A DNA stretch of 64,000 bases from Odiellus spinosus (GCA_963920705.1 OY987233.1:11085459-11149458); one strand, 5' to 3'. Shown: positions 1-11,365, counted from the first letter of the stretch. Notes: generated from the letters alone by a model not told the origin. Translations and numbers: made by a program.

Positions 1-145
1 TGTTGAAACCGAATCGGTACTGTTCCCGAAGCAGTTTCATGAAATCGAATCAAATCGATTCGATAAAAGACGGTTTCACGTTCACACGACTTATAGGGAA
101 ACGTTTTGAAACGGTTTAAATCGATTCCAAGGCCTAGTATGAGCG
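1..145 (+). mobile_element. Family E MITE, 3' part cut by window edge
   Basis: The sequence closely matches positions about 4394-4543, including ATAAAAGACGGTT, GGGAAACGTT and the right end AAATCGATTCCAAGGC followed by CTAGTATGA. It is therefore the right half of a family E element whose left part lies outside the window. Non-coding. Confidence 0.8.
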
Positions 146-149
146 CGGC

Positions 150-790
150 TAATGTTAGGTTTCCCATAATCACAATTTTATAACTCTTGGTTAATGTGTA
201 AAGTAAGAAACTTCAAAATTAAAATGTCTAAAAATATAATTTAGGCTATTTTTTTCTGAACTCTTTGAAAGATGTTTATCAATCCATATGTCTCGGCGAA
301 ATTTTTACATGAAACAAGAATCAGTACTGCTATATTTCCCGTAGACATTGGTCCTTAATTAGTATAAACAATCATTAAATTTAATTGATATTTTCTGAAT
401 AAATTAAAATCCCACCGCGGAGGAAAATCTGTAATAGATTTTCTTGAATTTATTTTCCGCCGTATTATATTTCCTTCCGAAAATATAAATTTTCCAATCT
501 TTATTTTGTGTCTTGAAAATTTCCCGAGCCATACTAATTTGCAAGCGCGGGTCCATTATAGGCGTAAAGGCATCTGCTTCGAATAAATCCCAGGCTTATA
601 ACTTTCTTTCAAATTGGTTTTATAAAGCCCATCAATCCCTCTACTCGCAATTTTTTTAAATATTCATATTATATGGAATAGCTAGCGGGTCGCCGAAATT
701 GGGGATACTCGTTTGCCACCCACCAGAGACTTGCACTCGCTTCCCATTGGGCGAAATTATCAAGATACGCGGAAAAAGGACAATTTTCGC
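150..790. other. No gene seen; AT-rich sequence
   Basis: No coding frame, RNA gene or recognised repeat. Short homopolymer runs only. Confidence 0.5.
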
Positions 791-791
791 T

Positions 792-1183
792 TTAAAGGGA
801 GAATGGAGCTTAATTTTCTTATCGTTTAAATAGACCTAATCCATCAGGAAAAATAATTACAAACAAATATTAAATTAGAAATCAATTTGAAACTTAACAT
901 CAAAATAGACTTAGCTGGATTCATGGAGATTAGCTAAATTTCTTCGCATTGAAGGGTCAACGACCAATAAGCGAAGGGCCCCTCGTTAAGACGAGGTTTT
1001 CAATAGCGTTTGATTGGTCGCTAAGAAGTTCAGGATATCTCCATGAATCCAGCTAAGCCTATTTTGATGGTAAGTTTTAAATTTCTAGTTTAATATTTGT
1101 TTGTAATTTATTGATGGATTAGGCCTATTTAAACGATAAGAAAAAGATAAAAAATATCTTACTAGGTTACATTATCACTTTAA
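792..1183 (+). mobile_element. Family A TTAA MITE, copy 1
   Basis: The left end is TTAAAGGGAGAATG. The right end is a decayed version ending in TTAA at 1180. Between them two arms are near reverse complements: CTTAGCTGGATTCATGGAGA on the left and ATCTCCATGAATCCAGCTAA on the right, flanking a short loop. TTAA at both ends is the target duplication typical of piggyBac-like and T2-type MITEs (family knowledge). No coding frame, so it would depend on a transposase elsewhere. Confidence 0.85.
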
Positions 1184-1711
1184 AATGATCCCTGATTGGT
1201 TGGAAAAAAATCGCGCGGGAAAAACGCAAATTTCGCAAAATAAAAATCATTTTTTTAATATTTTTTCCGCTAAATAATGCGAAAAACGCGTGCGAATTCG
1301 GCCAAGTGAAAACCAGGTTAAAATAAGACATTATAATCTTATTTTTGTAGCAAATCAGAAAGCTGCGAGAATGTTAGTCGGCTTTTATCGAGAACCCATC
1401 GTAATTTAATATTGATGAAGAGATTCATCTAGTATTCATTCGGCTTTGTTCTCCAGCCCTAGCTCGATCCAGACACCCCTCAATATTCCAATATACTACA
1501 ACTCATCTTTTAATACTTTAAGAAACAACGGAACCGCACCCAAAACTATGATCACTTAGATATCTTTTTCCCATTACCTAAAGGTACACTTGTCCAGAAA
1601 AGTTGTAGTCACTATCTAGGTGTAATTCAGTCTATGTTATGGGGTGATGACCAGCTGTGATACTATTTCAATTTCCTTAAAATAATTTCAGTCATTATCC
1701 AATCAAAACGC
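1184..1711. other. No gene seen
   Basis: AT-rich sequence with a few CpG-containing stretches (for example around 1210-1290, with repeated GCGAAAAACG-like words). No coding frame recognised. Confidence 0.5.
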
Positions 1712-1830
1712 TCCATTTTCCCATAGAAATAGCGCGTGACCTCCAGTCTCGAGATTGATGGAGTGGAAAAGGGGAGGCGCTATCAAAGCCACTTATTATC
1801 CCACCCGACTCAAAGATGGCGTTAGAATCT
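1712..1830 (+). repeat. Family G dispersed repeat, copy 1
   Basis: Shares the order ACCTCCAGTCTCGAG, a GGGAGGCGCT-like block, TTATCCC, GACTC and AGATGGCG with copies at about 5565-5655 and 49005-49090. Too short and divergent to class. The open frame that crosses it is not conserved between copies. Confidence 0.65.
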
Positions 1831-2526
1831 TAACCTTCAGTTTGTCGACGACATACGTTGTTTTCACTAAAGGGGGTAAATGCCGTTCCCCCAGTGTTGC
1901 CAACCATTTGCGAGTGACAACTGAAGTGGAGAGAAAGGCTAGCAGTACGGTTTTTGAACTGCACTCGCAAGCTCCTGGCAACCCTGCAATGAAAGTAAAG
2001 CTGGGAAAGAGGGGTAGAATTTTTCTTGCCCCTCTATCATAAACTATGTATAGAGGGGAAGAGGCTTATTTCGTGTATCTGTTATTCAATAGATTTTCTC
2101 CTCATAATGAGTTACGTCACCATTTATTAATAGCGTAAGTCTATTATTTATAATGGACTTATGTTAATAGGCTTAGCGTACGAAGCTAAAAATCATTTAA
2201 AATTTATTTCTGTATCTTATTAAAGACAGTGATGGTGTATTCTCGTGTCAGCAAAAACGGGGTGGTATCGGCATCTAAAGAGGGAATATTTGTATCGCGA
2301 TATGGCTTTTAAAGCCCTTTATGGAAAGGTCTTTTATAATCGGATACTGCTTTTGAATAGCCCGTTAATAAGATCAAATGAGCTATTCAAAAGAGACCGC
2401 CCGATAGATGCGCTATACTCGCCAGATGGAACCACGCCTCGGGGGCCCTCGAGTGTACCACAACCAACAAAGTTTTTTTACAAAGTTTTAAATAAAGTGT
2501 GGCTGTAACCTATATTTCCCGAATTT
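1831..2526. other. No gene seen; contains one inverted repeat
   Basis: A frame of 87 codons at 2245-2508 starts on GTG and has no family match that I recognise, so I do not call it. The stretch otherwise holds the inverted repeat listed at 2350-2393. Confidence 0.45.
2350..2393. repeat. 12 bp perfect inverted repeat
   Basis: CTTTTGAATAGC and GCTATTCAAAAG are perfect reverse complements separated by 20 bases. Could be the core of a small decayed MITE; no function can be inferred. Confidence 0.6.
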
Positions 2527-2575
2527 CCAAATAGAATTTTGAGTAACATTTTTGGAACGATCGTTTAAAAATAAA
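2527..2575 (-). repeat. Family F fragment
   Basis: A run resembling CCAAATAGAATTTTGAGTAA, then a TTTTTGGAACGATCGTTTAA block, matches the interior of the family F element at about 8750-8795. Short, decayed fragment. Confidence 0.5.
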
Positions 2576-2589
2576 TTAATATCACGGGA

Positions 2590-2880
2590 ATTTTGAAATT
2601 CCTTAATAACTCGGTAATTTACAGCGTAACTTACAGCCTCGACACGATTTCTTTAATTTTAAATACTCAATTACTATTTTAAATACTTCTTATTTTGTAC
2701 GAACAATTCTTCGTTCACTCGTGAAATTTGCAAGGTTTACGTCCATTTTACTTCTAATTTAACTGGCAAAGTGATACCAAACATGAAAACGCATTAAGAT
2801 TGTCCTTAACACGAAGAACTAGTGAAAATTTAACTCGGACGATTTTAAGCAGTTGAACTTTGACCCTCTCTTGGCAAATT
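2590..2880. repeat. Family H repeat (AATTACC family), decayed
   Basis: Contains CGGTAATTTACAGCGTAA and, towards the right, TTGTCCTTAACACGAAGA and GTTGAACTTTGACC. These words recur in the same order or inverted at about 13.6-13.96 kb, 38.6-38.9 kb and 55.8-55.95 kb. Boundaries are uncertain. Confidence 0.5.
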
Positions 2881-2983
2881 TATTCAAGTTAAATTGAGAA
2901 AATTTTAAAATAAATTACAAAATTATTAACTAGCGTAAGATAGGTTCAAAAGTAAAGAAAAACCTAATATAAAATTTCTAAAA

Positions 2984-2989
2984 TTTATT
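2984..2989 (-). terminator. Candidate polyadenylation signal of the H2B gene
   Basis: AATAAA on the minus strand, about 145 bases past the H2B stop codon. No sequence of the GGCYCTTYTNAGRGCC histone stem-loop type is visible between the stop and this point, so a polyadenylated transcript is the likelier form. Inference from motifs only. Confidence 0.4.
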
Positions 2990-3133
2990 GAAATATCTCT
3001 AACGCAATTATTTAAATATATAACATTGAAACAGATTTAATTAAAATCATTTGTTAAGTAGATAACGGAAAGTTAAACCCATTTAACTCGAGAACATATA
3101 AATTATTTTAAATGAAAGGTCAATTGTTTTTGT

Positions 3134-3526
3134 CTATTCACGGTGCTTGGAATTCTGATAGAGAGTTAAGGCTTTGGTTCCTTCAGAGGTGGCGTGTTTG
3201 CCTAATTCACCGGGCAGAATGAGTTTGGTCGCGGTCTGAATGTCCCGACTGGTCAGGGTTGATTTTCGGTTGTAACTAGCGACCTTTGCGGCTTCCGTCG
3301 CGAGTCTTTCGAAGATATCGTTAACGAAACTATTTAAGACGCTCATGGCCCGAGAAGATACACCCATGTCTTGATGAACGGACTTTAAAACCTTGTAAAT
3401 ATAGATAGAGAAACTTTCCTTCCTCCTTTTTCGTTTCTTATCCGGTTTGACCTTCGACTCCTGACGCTTAACTTTCGGTGGTTTGGAGGATTGCTTATCG
3501 GAATCAACTGATTTAGTAAATACCAT
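3134..3526 (-). CDS. Histone H2B variant, intronless
   Basis: Encodes a 130-residue histone H2B, one of the four core histones, which pairs with H2A in the nucleosome. A lysine-rich tail (1-36) ends in KKRKRRKE (30-37), one residue shorter than the usual KKRKRSRKE. The histone fold runs from [11 protein letters not shown] (38-48) through [11 protein letters not shown] (65-75) and [11 protein letters not shown] (89-99). The C-terminal helix contains LPGELGKHA and SEGTKA. Acidic-patch glutamates corresponding to human E105 and E113 are present (E107, E115). The usual C-terminal AVTKYTSSK is replaced by [12 protein letters not shown], so the lysine ubiquitinated in canonical H2B (human K120) is a leucine, L122. 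The ATG at 3526 is the first in frame, and length fits the family. Many core substitutions ([21 protein letters not shown]) suggest a replacement or germline variant rather than the bulk S-phase H2B. No other histone gene is nearby. The frame is complete, so it does not look like a pseudogene. Confidence 0.95.
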   Translation of the reverse strand: MVFTKSVDSDKQSSKPPKVKRQESKVKPDKKRKRRKESFSIYIYKVLKSVHQDMGVSSRAMSVLNSFVNDIFERLATEAAKVASYNRKSTLTSRDIQTATKLILPGELGKHATSEGTKALTLYQNSKHRE

Positions 3527-3601
3527 TGTTTCTACTTAACACGTTCAAAACAATCGCGCAAACTCTTAAACAATAATGACACGTATTGATAATAGCATTG
3601 T

Positions 3602-3615
3602 TATTTATACCCAAT
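3602..3615 (-). promoter_or_regulatory. TATA box with adjacent inverted CCAAT for the H2B gene
   Basis: On the minus strand ATTGGGTATAAATA lies about 75-90 bases upstream of the H2B ATG. TATAAATA is at 3609-3602, directly preceded by ATTGG, an inverted CCAAT box. This spacing would give a 5' leader of about 50 bases, as in many histone genes. Motif evidence only. Confidence 0.6.
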
Positions 3616-3630
3616 TTTTTTTATAGTTAA

Positions 3631-4258
3631 TATAATTTTTTATTATTAATTAGAAGACTAAAATAATTTTTCTTTTGGGGGGTTTATTTTTTTATCTATG
3701 TAGTTTATCATTGCGTATCAAACCGCCGTAACCTTTCCCATTTTTTTCTGTTAGCAAGTCTATGAATTATATATTTTGAATATTTTTTTAACTTTCCGAA
3801 AATACTAAATTTTCATCGCGTATTTATGCCTATTTAATAATTCTTTAAACTTTATCGAATGTGGGTACTGGATTCCGGAAACTACGCTAATTTGAATGCC
3901 TCCTTTTCTATTTTCACTACGCCCCTCACGTATTTAAACGCTTAAACGTTACACTCCCTATTCCCACGCGGAGGTACGAAGGATATAAGCTAAGATGGTG
4001 CTGTTGGAAAGTTTATAATGCTACGTTTTCCTTAACCCCCAATAATAAGCACCCCTATGGTTCCTTTCCTAGCAGAGGGGTACGGGCCATATATTAAAAA
4101 ACTCGGCCAAGTTAAGAAGAAAATAAAAATTGTAAATAAAGGTATTATTAGGCGAAACAATACGAAAATAAATATATACTTGTTTAAAGGGAGGGTGAAA
4201 TGTAAAATAAAATAATTTGTATCGTTTCTAGTAATTAAAAATATGAGATTAAAAAGCT
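3631..4258. other. No gene seen
   Basis: AT-rich spacer upstream of H2B. No divergent histone gene is present on the plus strand, although H2A-H2B pairs are often divergent. Confidence 0.5.
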
Positions 4259-4260
4259 AC

Positions 4261-4543
4261 GGTCACACTAGCACTTCTTAATCGATTTGAAACGGTAAAA
4301 TCAAACCGATATTCGAATCGCCAGGAATCGTTTTAATCGCCATATGTCCACGCGTTATCTTTATAAATCGATTTATCGTAGCTTCGTCTATCGATTGTTG
4401 AAATGGAATCGGTACGAAACTGGTTCTCGAAGCAGTCTCTAGAAATCGAATTTAATCGATTGGATAAAAGACGGTTCCCCGTTCACACGACTCTAGGGAA
4501 ACGTTCTTAAACGGTTTAAATCGATTCCAAGGCCTAGTATGAA
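4261..4543 (+). mobile_element. Family E MITE, complete copy
   Basis: The left end (TCACACTAGCACTTCTTAAT followed by CGATTTGAAACGG) is the approximate reverse complement of the right end (ACGGTTTAAATCGATTCC, then AAGGCCTAGTATGAACG). Inverted ends are about 34 bp with a few mismatches. The right half also occurs at 1-145. No coding frame. The superfamily cannot be set without target duplications. Confidence 0.75.
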
Positions 4544-5560
4544 CGCGCGCGTTATGAAACTGGTTCCCGAAGCAGTCATGAGAAATCGATTCTAATCAAT
4601 TGCGCCAAAAATTGGAAATGATTCTGATTTTGGGATTTAATTAATTTAACTAATTAAAAGACTTTTGGCCAGAAGTCTTTGCTATTAAAGATCAAACTTT
4701 AGACAAACTTAAGCCTAAAAACTACTCAAAATTTCAGTTTATCTTTCCTTTAAACTGCAGTATTTTGTAAGAGAAATTAGGGCGTATGTTTTAATACCAC
4801 TTTTTCTTCTTCGCGAATCATTCTTGAAGGTTGAAGGCCGACTCTAACGTCCCTGGGGGTCAAATGGCAAAATAAGAAAGGTTAAAATGCATCCAAGTTA
4901 TAAATTCTATCGATGATCCTACCATTTTTTTCCCTAAAAACACCCTCTTTTTAAGTTTTTTTTTCTTGGCTTTTTTTCGTATATACCGGTACCTTTTATG
5001 CCCTTCATTAAGTCAGTATTAATTTGCAGCGTGTAGGAAACTAGTGCGGATGAATACTTATATATTAACCATCATAGAGAAATATACGAGGACCTCTAGA
5101 ATAATTTTAACTTCGGGTAACTGAGGAAAAAAGGGGATAATTATGAAACATTTATTTTTCATTCTACCTATAATAAGGGGTGTGTGTTTATTGGGAGACT
5201 GGTGCGCATTTTAACTGTCAAACGTACCCCTATATACCTTCTTTATTATAAAAGGAATGATAATAACCTCTAAACGAACGATTTAGAAACATAATTCGCT
5301 TGTTTTTACACCGTAGACGAAATCAATCGCACTAACAATGAATATTTCTAATATTGTGGCGCCTTCTATCGGCAAAATTCGAAACCAAATTGTATCATTA
5401 ATTAAAGGAACTGTCTGCGATTTTTAAATCCCATTTAAAGTCGCTTTCTTTTCTAGTTTAGCAGACGACATTTACCGTAACAAATTGTGCTGTCGAAACT
5501 AGGTTTTACGCGTAAGGGAAGTGCATTTAAAGGGGCTAATTTCAGAGCAGATAGGACCTT
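4544..5560. other. No gene seen
   Basis: The first 60 bases hold a second partial copy of the family E interior (CTGGTTCCCGAAGCAGTC). The rest is AT-rich and unassigned. Confidence 0.5.
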
Positions 5561-5564
5561 TAAG

Positions 5565-5660
5565 TAACCTCCATTCTCGAGTTGGGGTGGAAAGAAGGGA
5601 GGCGCTGTCAAAACAACGTTTTATCCCCGACTCTGAGATGGCGCTACCATCGTAAGATCT
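5565..5660 (+). repeat. Family G dispersed repeat, copy 2
   Basis: ACCTCCATTCTCGAGTTGGG, GGAGGCGCTGTCAAA, TTTATCCCCGACTC and GAGATGGCGCTA follow the same order as in the copies at 1712 and 49005. Confidence 0.65.
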
Positions 5661-5664
5661 CTGT

Positions 5665-8020
5665 CAGTAACGCCAGTTTAAGAGACACCAAAAGATATTT
5701 AGGGGGTGGAGCTAAATGGGGAAAAGAAAATTTAAGTATATAATAATTGCCTCTTGATTAATAATGATCTGAAATTAATTACCATACCTAAACTACTGAG
5801 ATACGTAATTAGATATAATAATTTTCACTAAGAATTTATCATTATCTATTTCCCAATATCTTTCGTTTTATTGATTCTATAACTTTTAATACAAAGTGGA
5901 CTGTATAATTTTGTGAATTTGTCCCTTTTGGGTGAAATGTTTTCCTCGGCTCGCCGCGTGACTAGTGAAAAGAGTTTTAACGTTTTTCCCACGAGAAATC
6001 ACCCAAAAGTCGCACCCGACTCCTAATTTCATGCTTGACCAAAATCGCTCCGGAAAGTCAAACAGAAATTTTTGCATATACCTATATCTGCATCTACGTA
6101 TCTTTTGATGTATAAGAGGTTCGCGGTCCATCGAGGCTTGGAGGATATACGGTATAGATTCCTTTAGGACCAGGGCCTCTTATAACTTACGAGGTGGTTT
6201 GGAAATTAATGGGTTTTCTTGGGGAATTCTCCAAAACTTTTCTCTATCTTTCGTGCCTCTTTAAACTCGAGACTGCGACATAGAAACACTCCGGGATGAA
6301 GTCACCAAGGAGGATTCATCTCATTTATAGAATGTGGAGATGAATTAGAATCAGACGCCAAATATATTTATTAGAGAGATATCAAATTGAAATCGTATTT
6401 TCATTTTGACTTACGAGTTTGAAAATTAAGTTTAATTAAAAGAAGAAAAGTAAATGTTTCGTGAAAACGTCTCTAGATGGGGGTTGAATCGCGTGTATTT
6501 AAATTTAATTTCAAATTGTAAACGCCAAACAATTAATCAGATGAAAAACATCGAAGTAAAATATTAAGGTATTTAAATTTAACTCCCACCTTTGTTTCAA
6601 TTTTTTAAATTTAATTCGATTTATGTTGGGTCAAATTCTGTTGTTATTTTGAAATTTGGACCTTTTTCTTCATTGGAAAATCCAGTTTCGTTAGTTTTTT
6701 CTATGGGAAAGTATTAAAATTAATGTAATTCGACGTCACACTGCAGCCTATTTATATAAACATTTAATTTAACAAATGACATGCAGATTGCTTGTCTAAG
6801 CTCCCAAGCCTCGACAATAAAAACAACTTAAATTCACTATGCATGGGTGGTATTATATAAATTCAAATCAAGTCTAGATTTAGTCATACCGGTAGCGCGC
6901 TTTATTAGCGATCTGAAAATTTAAGTTTATTACATTTCTAAATCCGCTTTTTTTTTATAAAATGTTGGCGTTACATCCCGCGTGGCCTGGTGGCCAATGT
7001 TGCATCTCTTTTTCTCTCTCTACTTCTTATATAAACTTAAAAACAATGAACGAAAAAGAAAGAAAAAAATAATCCCAGTACTCTCCAATTTTCTTAGTTT
7101 TTGATCCGTATCTTAATGCTTTCTTTAGATGTGAAGTAGAAAAAAAATATATAGAAAGAAATTCCTTCTTTTTCCGAGTTCTTTAACAATCTTTTTAATC
7201 CCGAATCATTAGTTCGACTATCTTTTTTATTTTCGTTAAAGTTTTTCCTTTAGGACATTGGGTTAAAAACTAAAAAGAAAAAAATAAACTTATATAACAA
7301 GATGGGATATTTCATAAAGTAATAGTTATACCAAGAATCCATTCAGGTTCCATAAGAATATGGGAGCATAGCTTTAGCCTCTGGTACCATCCTCCCAAAC
7401 TTTGTAACAAAAGTTCGTCTGCAATTTTCGCAACATTTGTACGCTTAGATCTTTTTTCGGTCGGCTCCATTTTTATTAACCAAAATATTATATCATGGTC
7501 GTTAGTGGCGCGGGTTAATAATAGATGACAGGAGCGGTTTACTTGAAAAATCGATTCGAAGCAGACGAACTTTCGCTACAAAGTTTGGTAGGATGGATAT
7601 TGAATCGCGGCCCTCCCATATTCTTATGGAACCTGAATGAATTCTTGGTTATACCCAATAGTTTATTTAAAGAGTGCTTTTTTCTGCGTCAAACGGCAGA
7701 GATATAAAATTTAGAATACATGGAGTATTAATATTATTATGAAACTAAAAAATATAATAAAATGGTGACAGTATCACTTTAAAGTAAAAAAACATAAATA
7801 AAAATAATATAATGATGAAGAATCATTTTTTTTAGTTATTTAAAACAGTGTCCTCTTTCATTAACAGCGGGTTTATGTAAAGGGGTCATTATTATAAAAG
7901 CAATTCTTCCTCATTCCATTGTTTTTTCGACCATTTTCATAAGTATTGTTCTCTAGCAAGACAAAATAATATTAAAATTTAATAATCTCCACTATATATA
8001 ACTTGTTTGCGTTAAATTTA
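5665..8020. other. No gene seen, about 2.3 kb
   Basis: AT-rich sequence with poly-A/T runs. Frames at 5886-6131 (minus) and 7525-7707 lack recognisable family features or conserved context and are not called. Confidence 0.45.
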
Positions 8021-8021
8021 A

Positions 8022-8174
8022 ATGAGCTGGATCAAATTTGTAATCCTCATGAATCCAGCTAAGCCGAGCTAAGCCTATTTTCCTAGTAAGATTTAAATTT
8101 ATTTCTAGTTTAATATTTGTTTGTAAATTGGTTGGTAAATTAACTAAAATTTTTAGGTTCCATTCTCCCTTTAA
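8022..8174 (+). mobile_element. Family A TTAA MITE, right half
   Basis: Starts inside the element (TCATGAATCCAGCTAAGCC) and ends with the terminal CATTCTCCCTTTAA at 8161-8174. The left arm is missing apart from a short GAGCTGGAT trace. Confidence 0.75.
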
Positions 8175-8716
8175 ATTAATATAATTGATAAGGAAACTGA
8201 TCATAATTTGAACTTTGTGGTATTCAAATACATGGAGACGCCATGAAACCTGAGCTCATAAATAGCAGGAGAACGCTAATAATTCTACGAACAATGACTT
8301 ATTTATTTAACGCACAATTCAAAATTTATGCTCCTCACAATCGCGATTAAAATTCCACCCGAAGAGATTAGTGATGAGATGGTGTGAAACGTGTAGAATT
8401 GAGCCATTCCGAATCTAAAGAGAGGCATTGTTTGACCGCTAAAATGACCGATAATACGTTGTTGAATATTACGCACAATGAAAGATTATTGTTCGTTAAG
8501 AATAGAGAAATTTTTATATATTTTTGGTGGGATTAAAATAAAATAAAAAACTTTTCAACGGAAATATGGCCCGTTCGTTCTCTCACTCGTTTCCCCATAC
8601 ACCACAAATATACGCGTTTGAATTTAACAGGAAGTCCAGATACATTTCGTGACAAGGCGGGTTATTCCAGTCCACGAATTATAACCGAATGTTACTGTAC
8701 GTTGTAAACACCCTTA
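8175..8716. other. No gene seen
   Basis: AT-rich; no repeat or gene recognised. Confidence 0.5.
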
Positions 8717-8717
8717 A

Positions 8718-9000
8718 AGTCTAGGTGACACGGATTTTTCATCAACTCCAAATGGAATTTGAGTCATATTTTCGGAAAGATCGTTAAAAACGATTCAAAA
8801 TATATATACATATGTCATAGAACAAAATTACAGCGACACTAAAAATACATATTTTAAAATACAAATTCCCAGAAATACTACGTCATCGCACTATGGTCAC
8901 GTGATTTTGCTTTTGTAATTAGAACCTACAGTTGATTCTCTCGCGTTTTGGCACCACTGATAATGTCGTTTTCGCGCGGTCTTTTTCGTAAGAGTACTTT
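8718..9000 (-). mobile_element. Family F element, near-full copy
   Basis: Read on the minus strand it begins AGTACTCTTACGAAAAAGAC, continues through ATCAACTGTAGGTTC, AATCACGTGACC, GTCGCTGTAATTTTGTTC and TTTCCGAAAATATGACTC, and ends GATGAAAAATCCGTGTCACC. The copy at 39378-39675 has the same order on the plus strand. No coding frame. Likely a non-autonomous DNA element; clear terminal inverted repeats were not identified. Confidence 0.7.
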
Positions 9001-9004
9001 ATTT

Positions 9005-9775
9005 AGAAGAAAATTCTCACTTTTGGTACAGTTTCGAAGTATAACTCTTATAATGCAAAGTACTTGTTGAAGGCAGTTTCCGACTATCACTTCAAGTTGA
9101 ACCCTCCATCGTATTCGTCTTTGTCCTTGAATTAAATGAAGTGACGCGCCGGAAGTTGTACCCGTCCTCGCGGAACATTATTACTAAGTTTATATTTTAA
9201 GAATGTCGCTTAGGAATAGCAAACGCCTATTGATAACAGTCCCCCCGCCTTTTATAGCGCTGACAAGTATCGATGTTTCTCTCGTGTAGGCTTCTCTTCC
9301 CCACCCTCTTTTAGTTTCCTAAATTTGACACAATGCCTGTTTATTGTCCGTATCAAACGAAATTTGTATGCTGGTGGGAAAAATCACCGATGTTTCGTAA
9401 ATATGGAAGATTAGGCTTAGGGAAAAACATCTGCAATTTTGGTTTAAATACTAGTTATGGTTGCTATTCATTTGGAACAGTCTTTCGACACAGGATGAAA
9501 CAAATATTTAATCATCGAAAGAAAGTATAATAAAAATTTCAAATTAATTTCGTATACTTTTTAAAAGGACAATGAAAACCAAATATTATTTTAATTTTGA
9601 TCAAATTGGGTCGTAGAAGCATTAAAATTAGTTTGCATTTATTTAACAGAATTTAAAAAAATATAAATTACTATTTTTAAATTAATTAATTAAGGGTTAT
9701 TTGGAGTAATCATAAACGCAATTAATTAAAATAACTGGAATTTATCTTACACTTTAAGTTCCAGTTATTTCTTCG
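9005..9775. other. No gene seen
   Basis: Includes an ATG frame of 65 codons at 9333-9530 rich in Tyr, Cys and Phe, without a recognisable domain and too short to call in DNA of this composition. Confidence 0.45.
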
Positions 9776-9777
9776 TG

Positions 9778-9849
9778 AAATTAGGCTTAATCGACGTTTG
9801 AAATAAGGCTTAATCGACGTTTGAAATTAGGCTTAATCGACGTTTGAAA
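9778..9849 (+). repeat. Three-copy 23 bp tandem repeat
   Basis: TTAGGCTTAATCGACGTTT plus GAAA repeats three times with one substitution. Confidence 0.9.
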
Positions 9850-9974
9850 TGAAGCGTGTTATGATAAACCGCGTGTTTTTGAAATAAATCTGAAGTTTAA
9901 CATAGTGTATCTAAGTTATCGTTCCCGACCGACAGACGGACGGACGTACCTAGAGAAATATATATTTTGATGAC

Positions 9975-10075
9975 ATATGAATATATATTTCGAGTTTTTT
10001 TTTACGATCTTTCCGAAAATGTTACTCTTATTCCATTTGAAAGTGATGAAAAATCAGAAACAGTATCACTTTAAT
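9975..10075 (+). repeat. Family F fragment
   Basis: Contains GATGACATATGAATATATAT, CGATCTTTCCGAAAATGTTA, CCATTTGAAAGTGATGAAAA in the same order as the right half of the element at 39378-39675. Confidence 0.6.
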
Positions 10076-10079
10076 TAAA

Positions 10080-10596
10080 ATAAAATTTCCCAATCACTTT
10101 TCATCGCTGTATGAAGTTTCAAATTTCGCTGTCTCTTATAATCAAATTTAAATTCAATCTTTCCTTCTCATTCGCGAAAGAGATACGGCTGGTAACTAAG
10201 GGAAGATGTTTTAAACCCTTGGGCGATGAAACTTTAGCGAATTTTATTATTATAGGCTAGTATTCAATCTTTGAAATTCAATCGTCAATAGAAATCCTCG
10301 TGAGAATCAGTTTCTCTTTGAATTTCAACCCTCAACCAACTTAAATTACCGAATTTAACGCTACAGTTAATTTCATCTTTAATTGACATCGCATAAGAAG
10401 CCGTAAAACACCCCTTATCTCTATATTTTATTTACTTGGGGACAAAAAGGTACCTTTAAGCATGCCCTTGTTACCAATTCGTAATGAAATTTACGGGAAA
10501 ACCCAGTGGAAAATATAGGTTATTAGAGAAGCCAGACTGCGGCTCTAAGAACAAAATTAATTTTATACTTCGATTAATATCGCGATTTCACATTTT
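10080..10596. other. No gene seen
   Basis: Unassigned AT-rich sequence. Confidence 0.5.
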
Positions 10597-11023
10597 TTAA
10601 AGGTCTAATGCAACCTAAATATATCGATTCCTTGTCGTTTAAAATGGCCTAGTATACCAATAAACAAAATTACTGACAAATATTAAACTAGAAATAAATT
10701 TAAAACTTACCCAAAAAATAGGCTTAGCTGGATTCATGGAGATTAGCTGAATTTCTTCGTTTTCAAGGGTCAGTGACCAATCAAATGTTATTGAAAGTCT
10801 CATTAAGATCTCGCCTTAACGACGGGCATTCGCTTATTGGTCGTTAACCCATGAATTCGAAGAAATTCAGGTGATCTCCATGAATCCAGCTAAGCCTATT
10901 TTGATGGTAAATTTTAAATGTATTTGTTTGTAATTTTGTTTAAATAGGAATAGGCCTATTTAAACGATAAGGAATCGATAACAAAAAAAAAACACTCTCT
11001 CTTAGTTTGCATTCTCCCTTTAA
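10597..11023 (+). mobile_element. Family A TTAA MITE, full copy
   Basis: Bounded by TTAAAGGTCTAATGCAACC and GCATTCTCCCTTTAA. Subterminal arms ATCGATTCCTTGTCGTTTAA and TTTAAACGATAAGGAATCGA, and inner arms GCTTAGCTGGATTCATGGAG and CTCCATGAATCCAGCTAAGC, are reverse complements, so almost the whole 427 bp can fold back on itself. The central loop carries a CCAATCA/ATTGGTCG inner pair. No coding capacity. Confidence 0.9.
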
Positions 11024-11210
11024 ATAACTTAGCAGACGATGGAAGGGGGCTCAAAAAAGTAGAAAACCAACTCTTTCTTGTCTCATCGAATCCAGATATT
11101 TTGCCCAACCGCACACGATGATTTTCAATGGCAGTGAAGTTACCTTGTTAACTTTTTCTAACACGATGTCCCCCTCATTTTTAAAACCTCCCGCCTTTCT
11201 TTAGCTCATC

Positions 11211-11253
<43 letters not shown>

Positions 11254-11365
11254 CATCAATTCTGCCTCAGGGTTTTATAGAGTTTGAAGTCCCCCTCCCT
11301 CGGCAAGACAGAATGCAAATTAATTAATTTTATTTAAAGCCAGGCTATCACGGGGTTTTAATGTA
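11024..11365. repeat. Spacer with a 37-base poly-A run
   Basis: Unassigned sequence; the uninterrupted A run is at 11214-11250. There is no target duplication or upstream body that would make it the tail of a retroposed copy. Confidence 0.6.

Noticed and set aside
2245..2508. 87-codon frame with a protein-like composition.
   Set aside because: Starts on GTG, overlaps a perfect inverted repeat, and matches no family I know.
11214..11250. 37-base poly-A run as the tail of a retroposed gene.
   Set aside because: No target duplication, no recognisable body upstream; better explained as a simple homopolymer tract.
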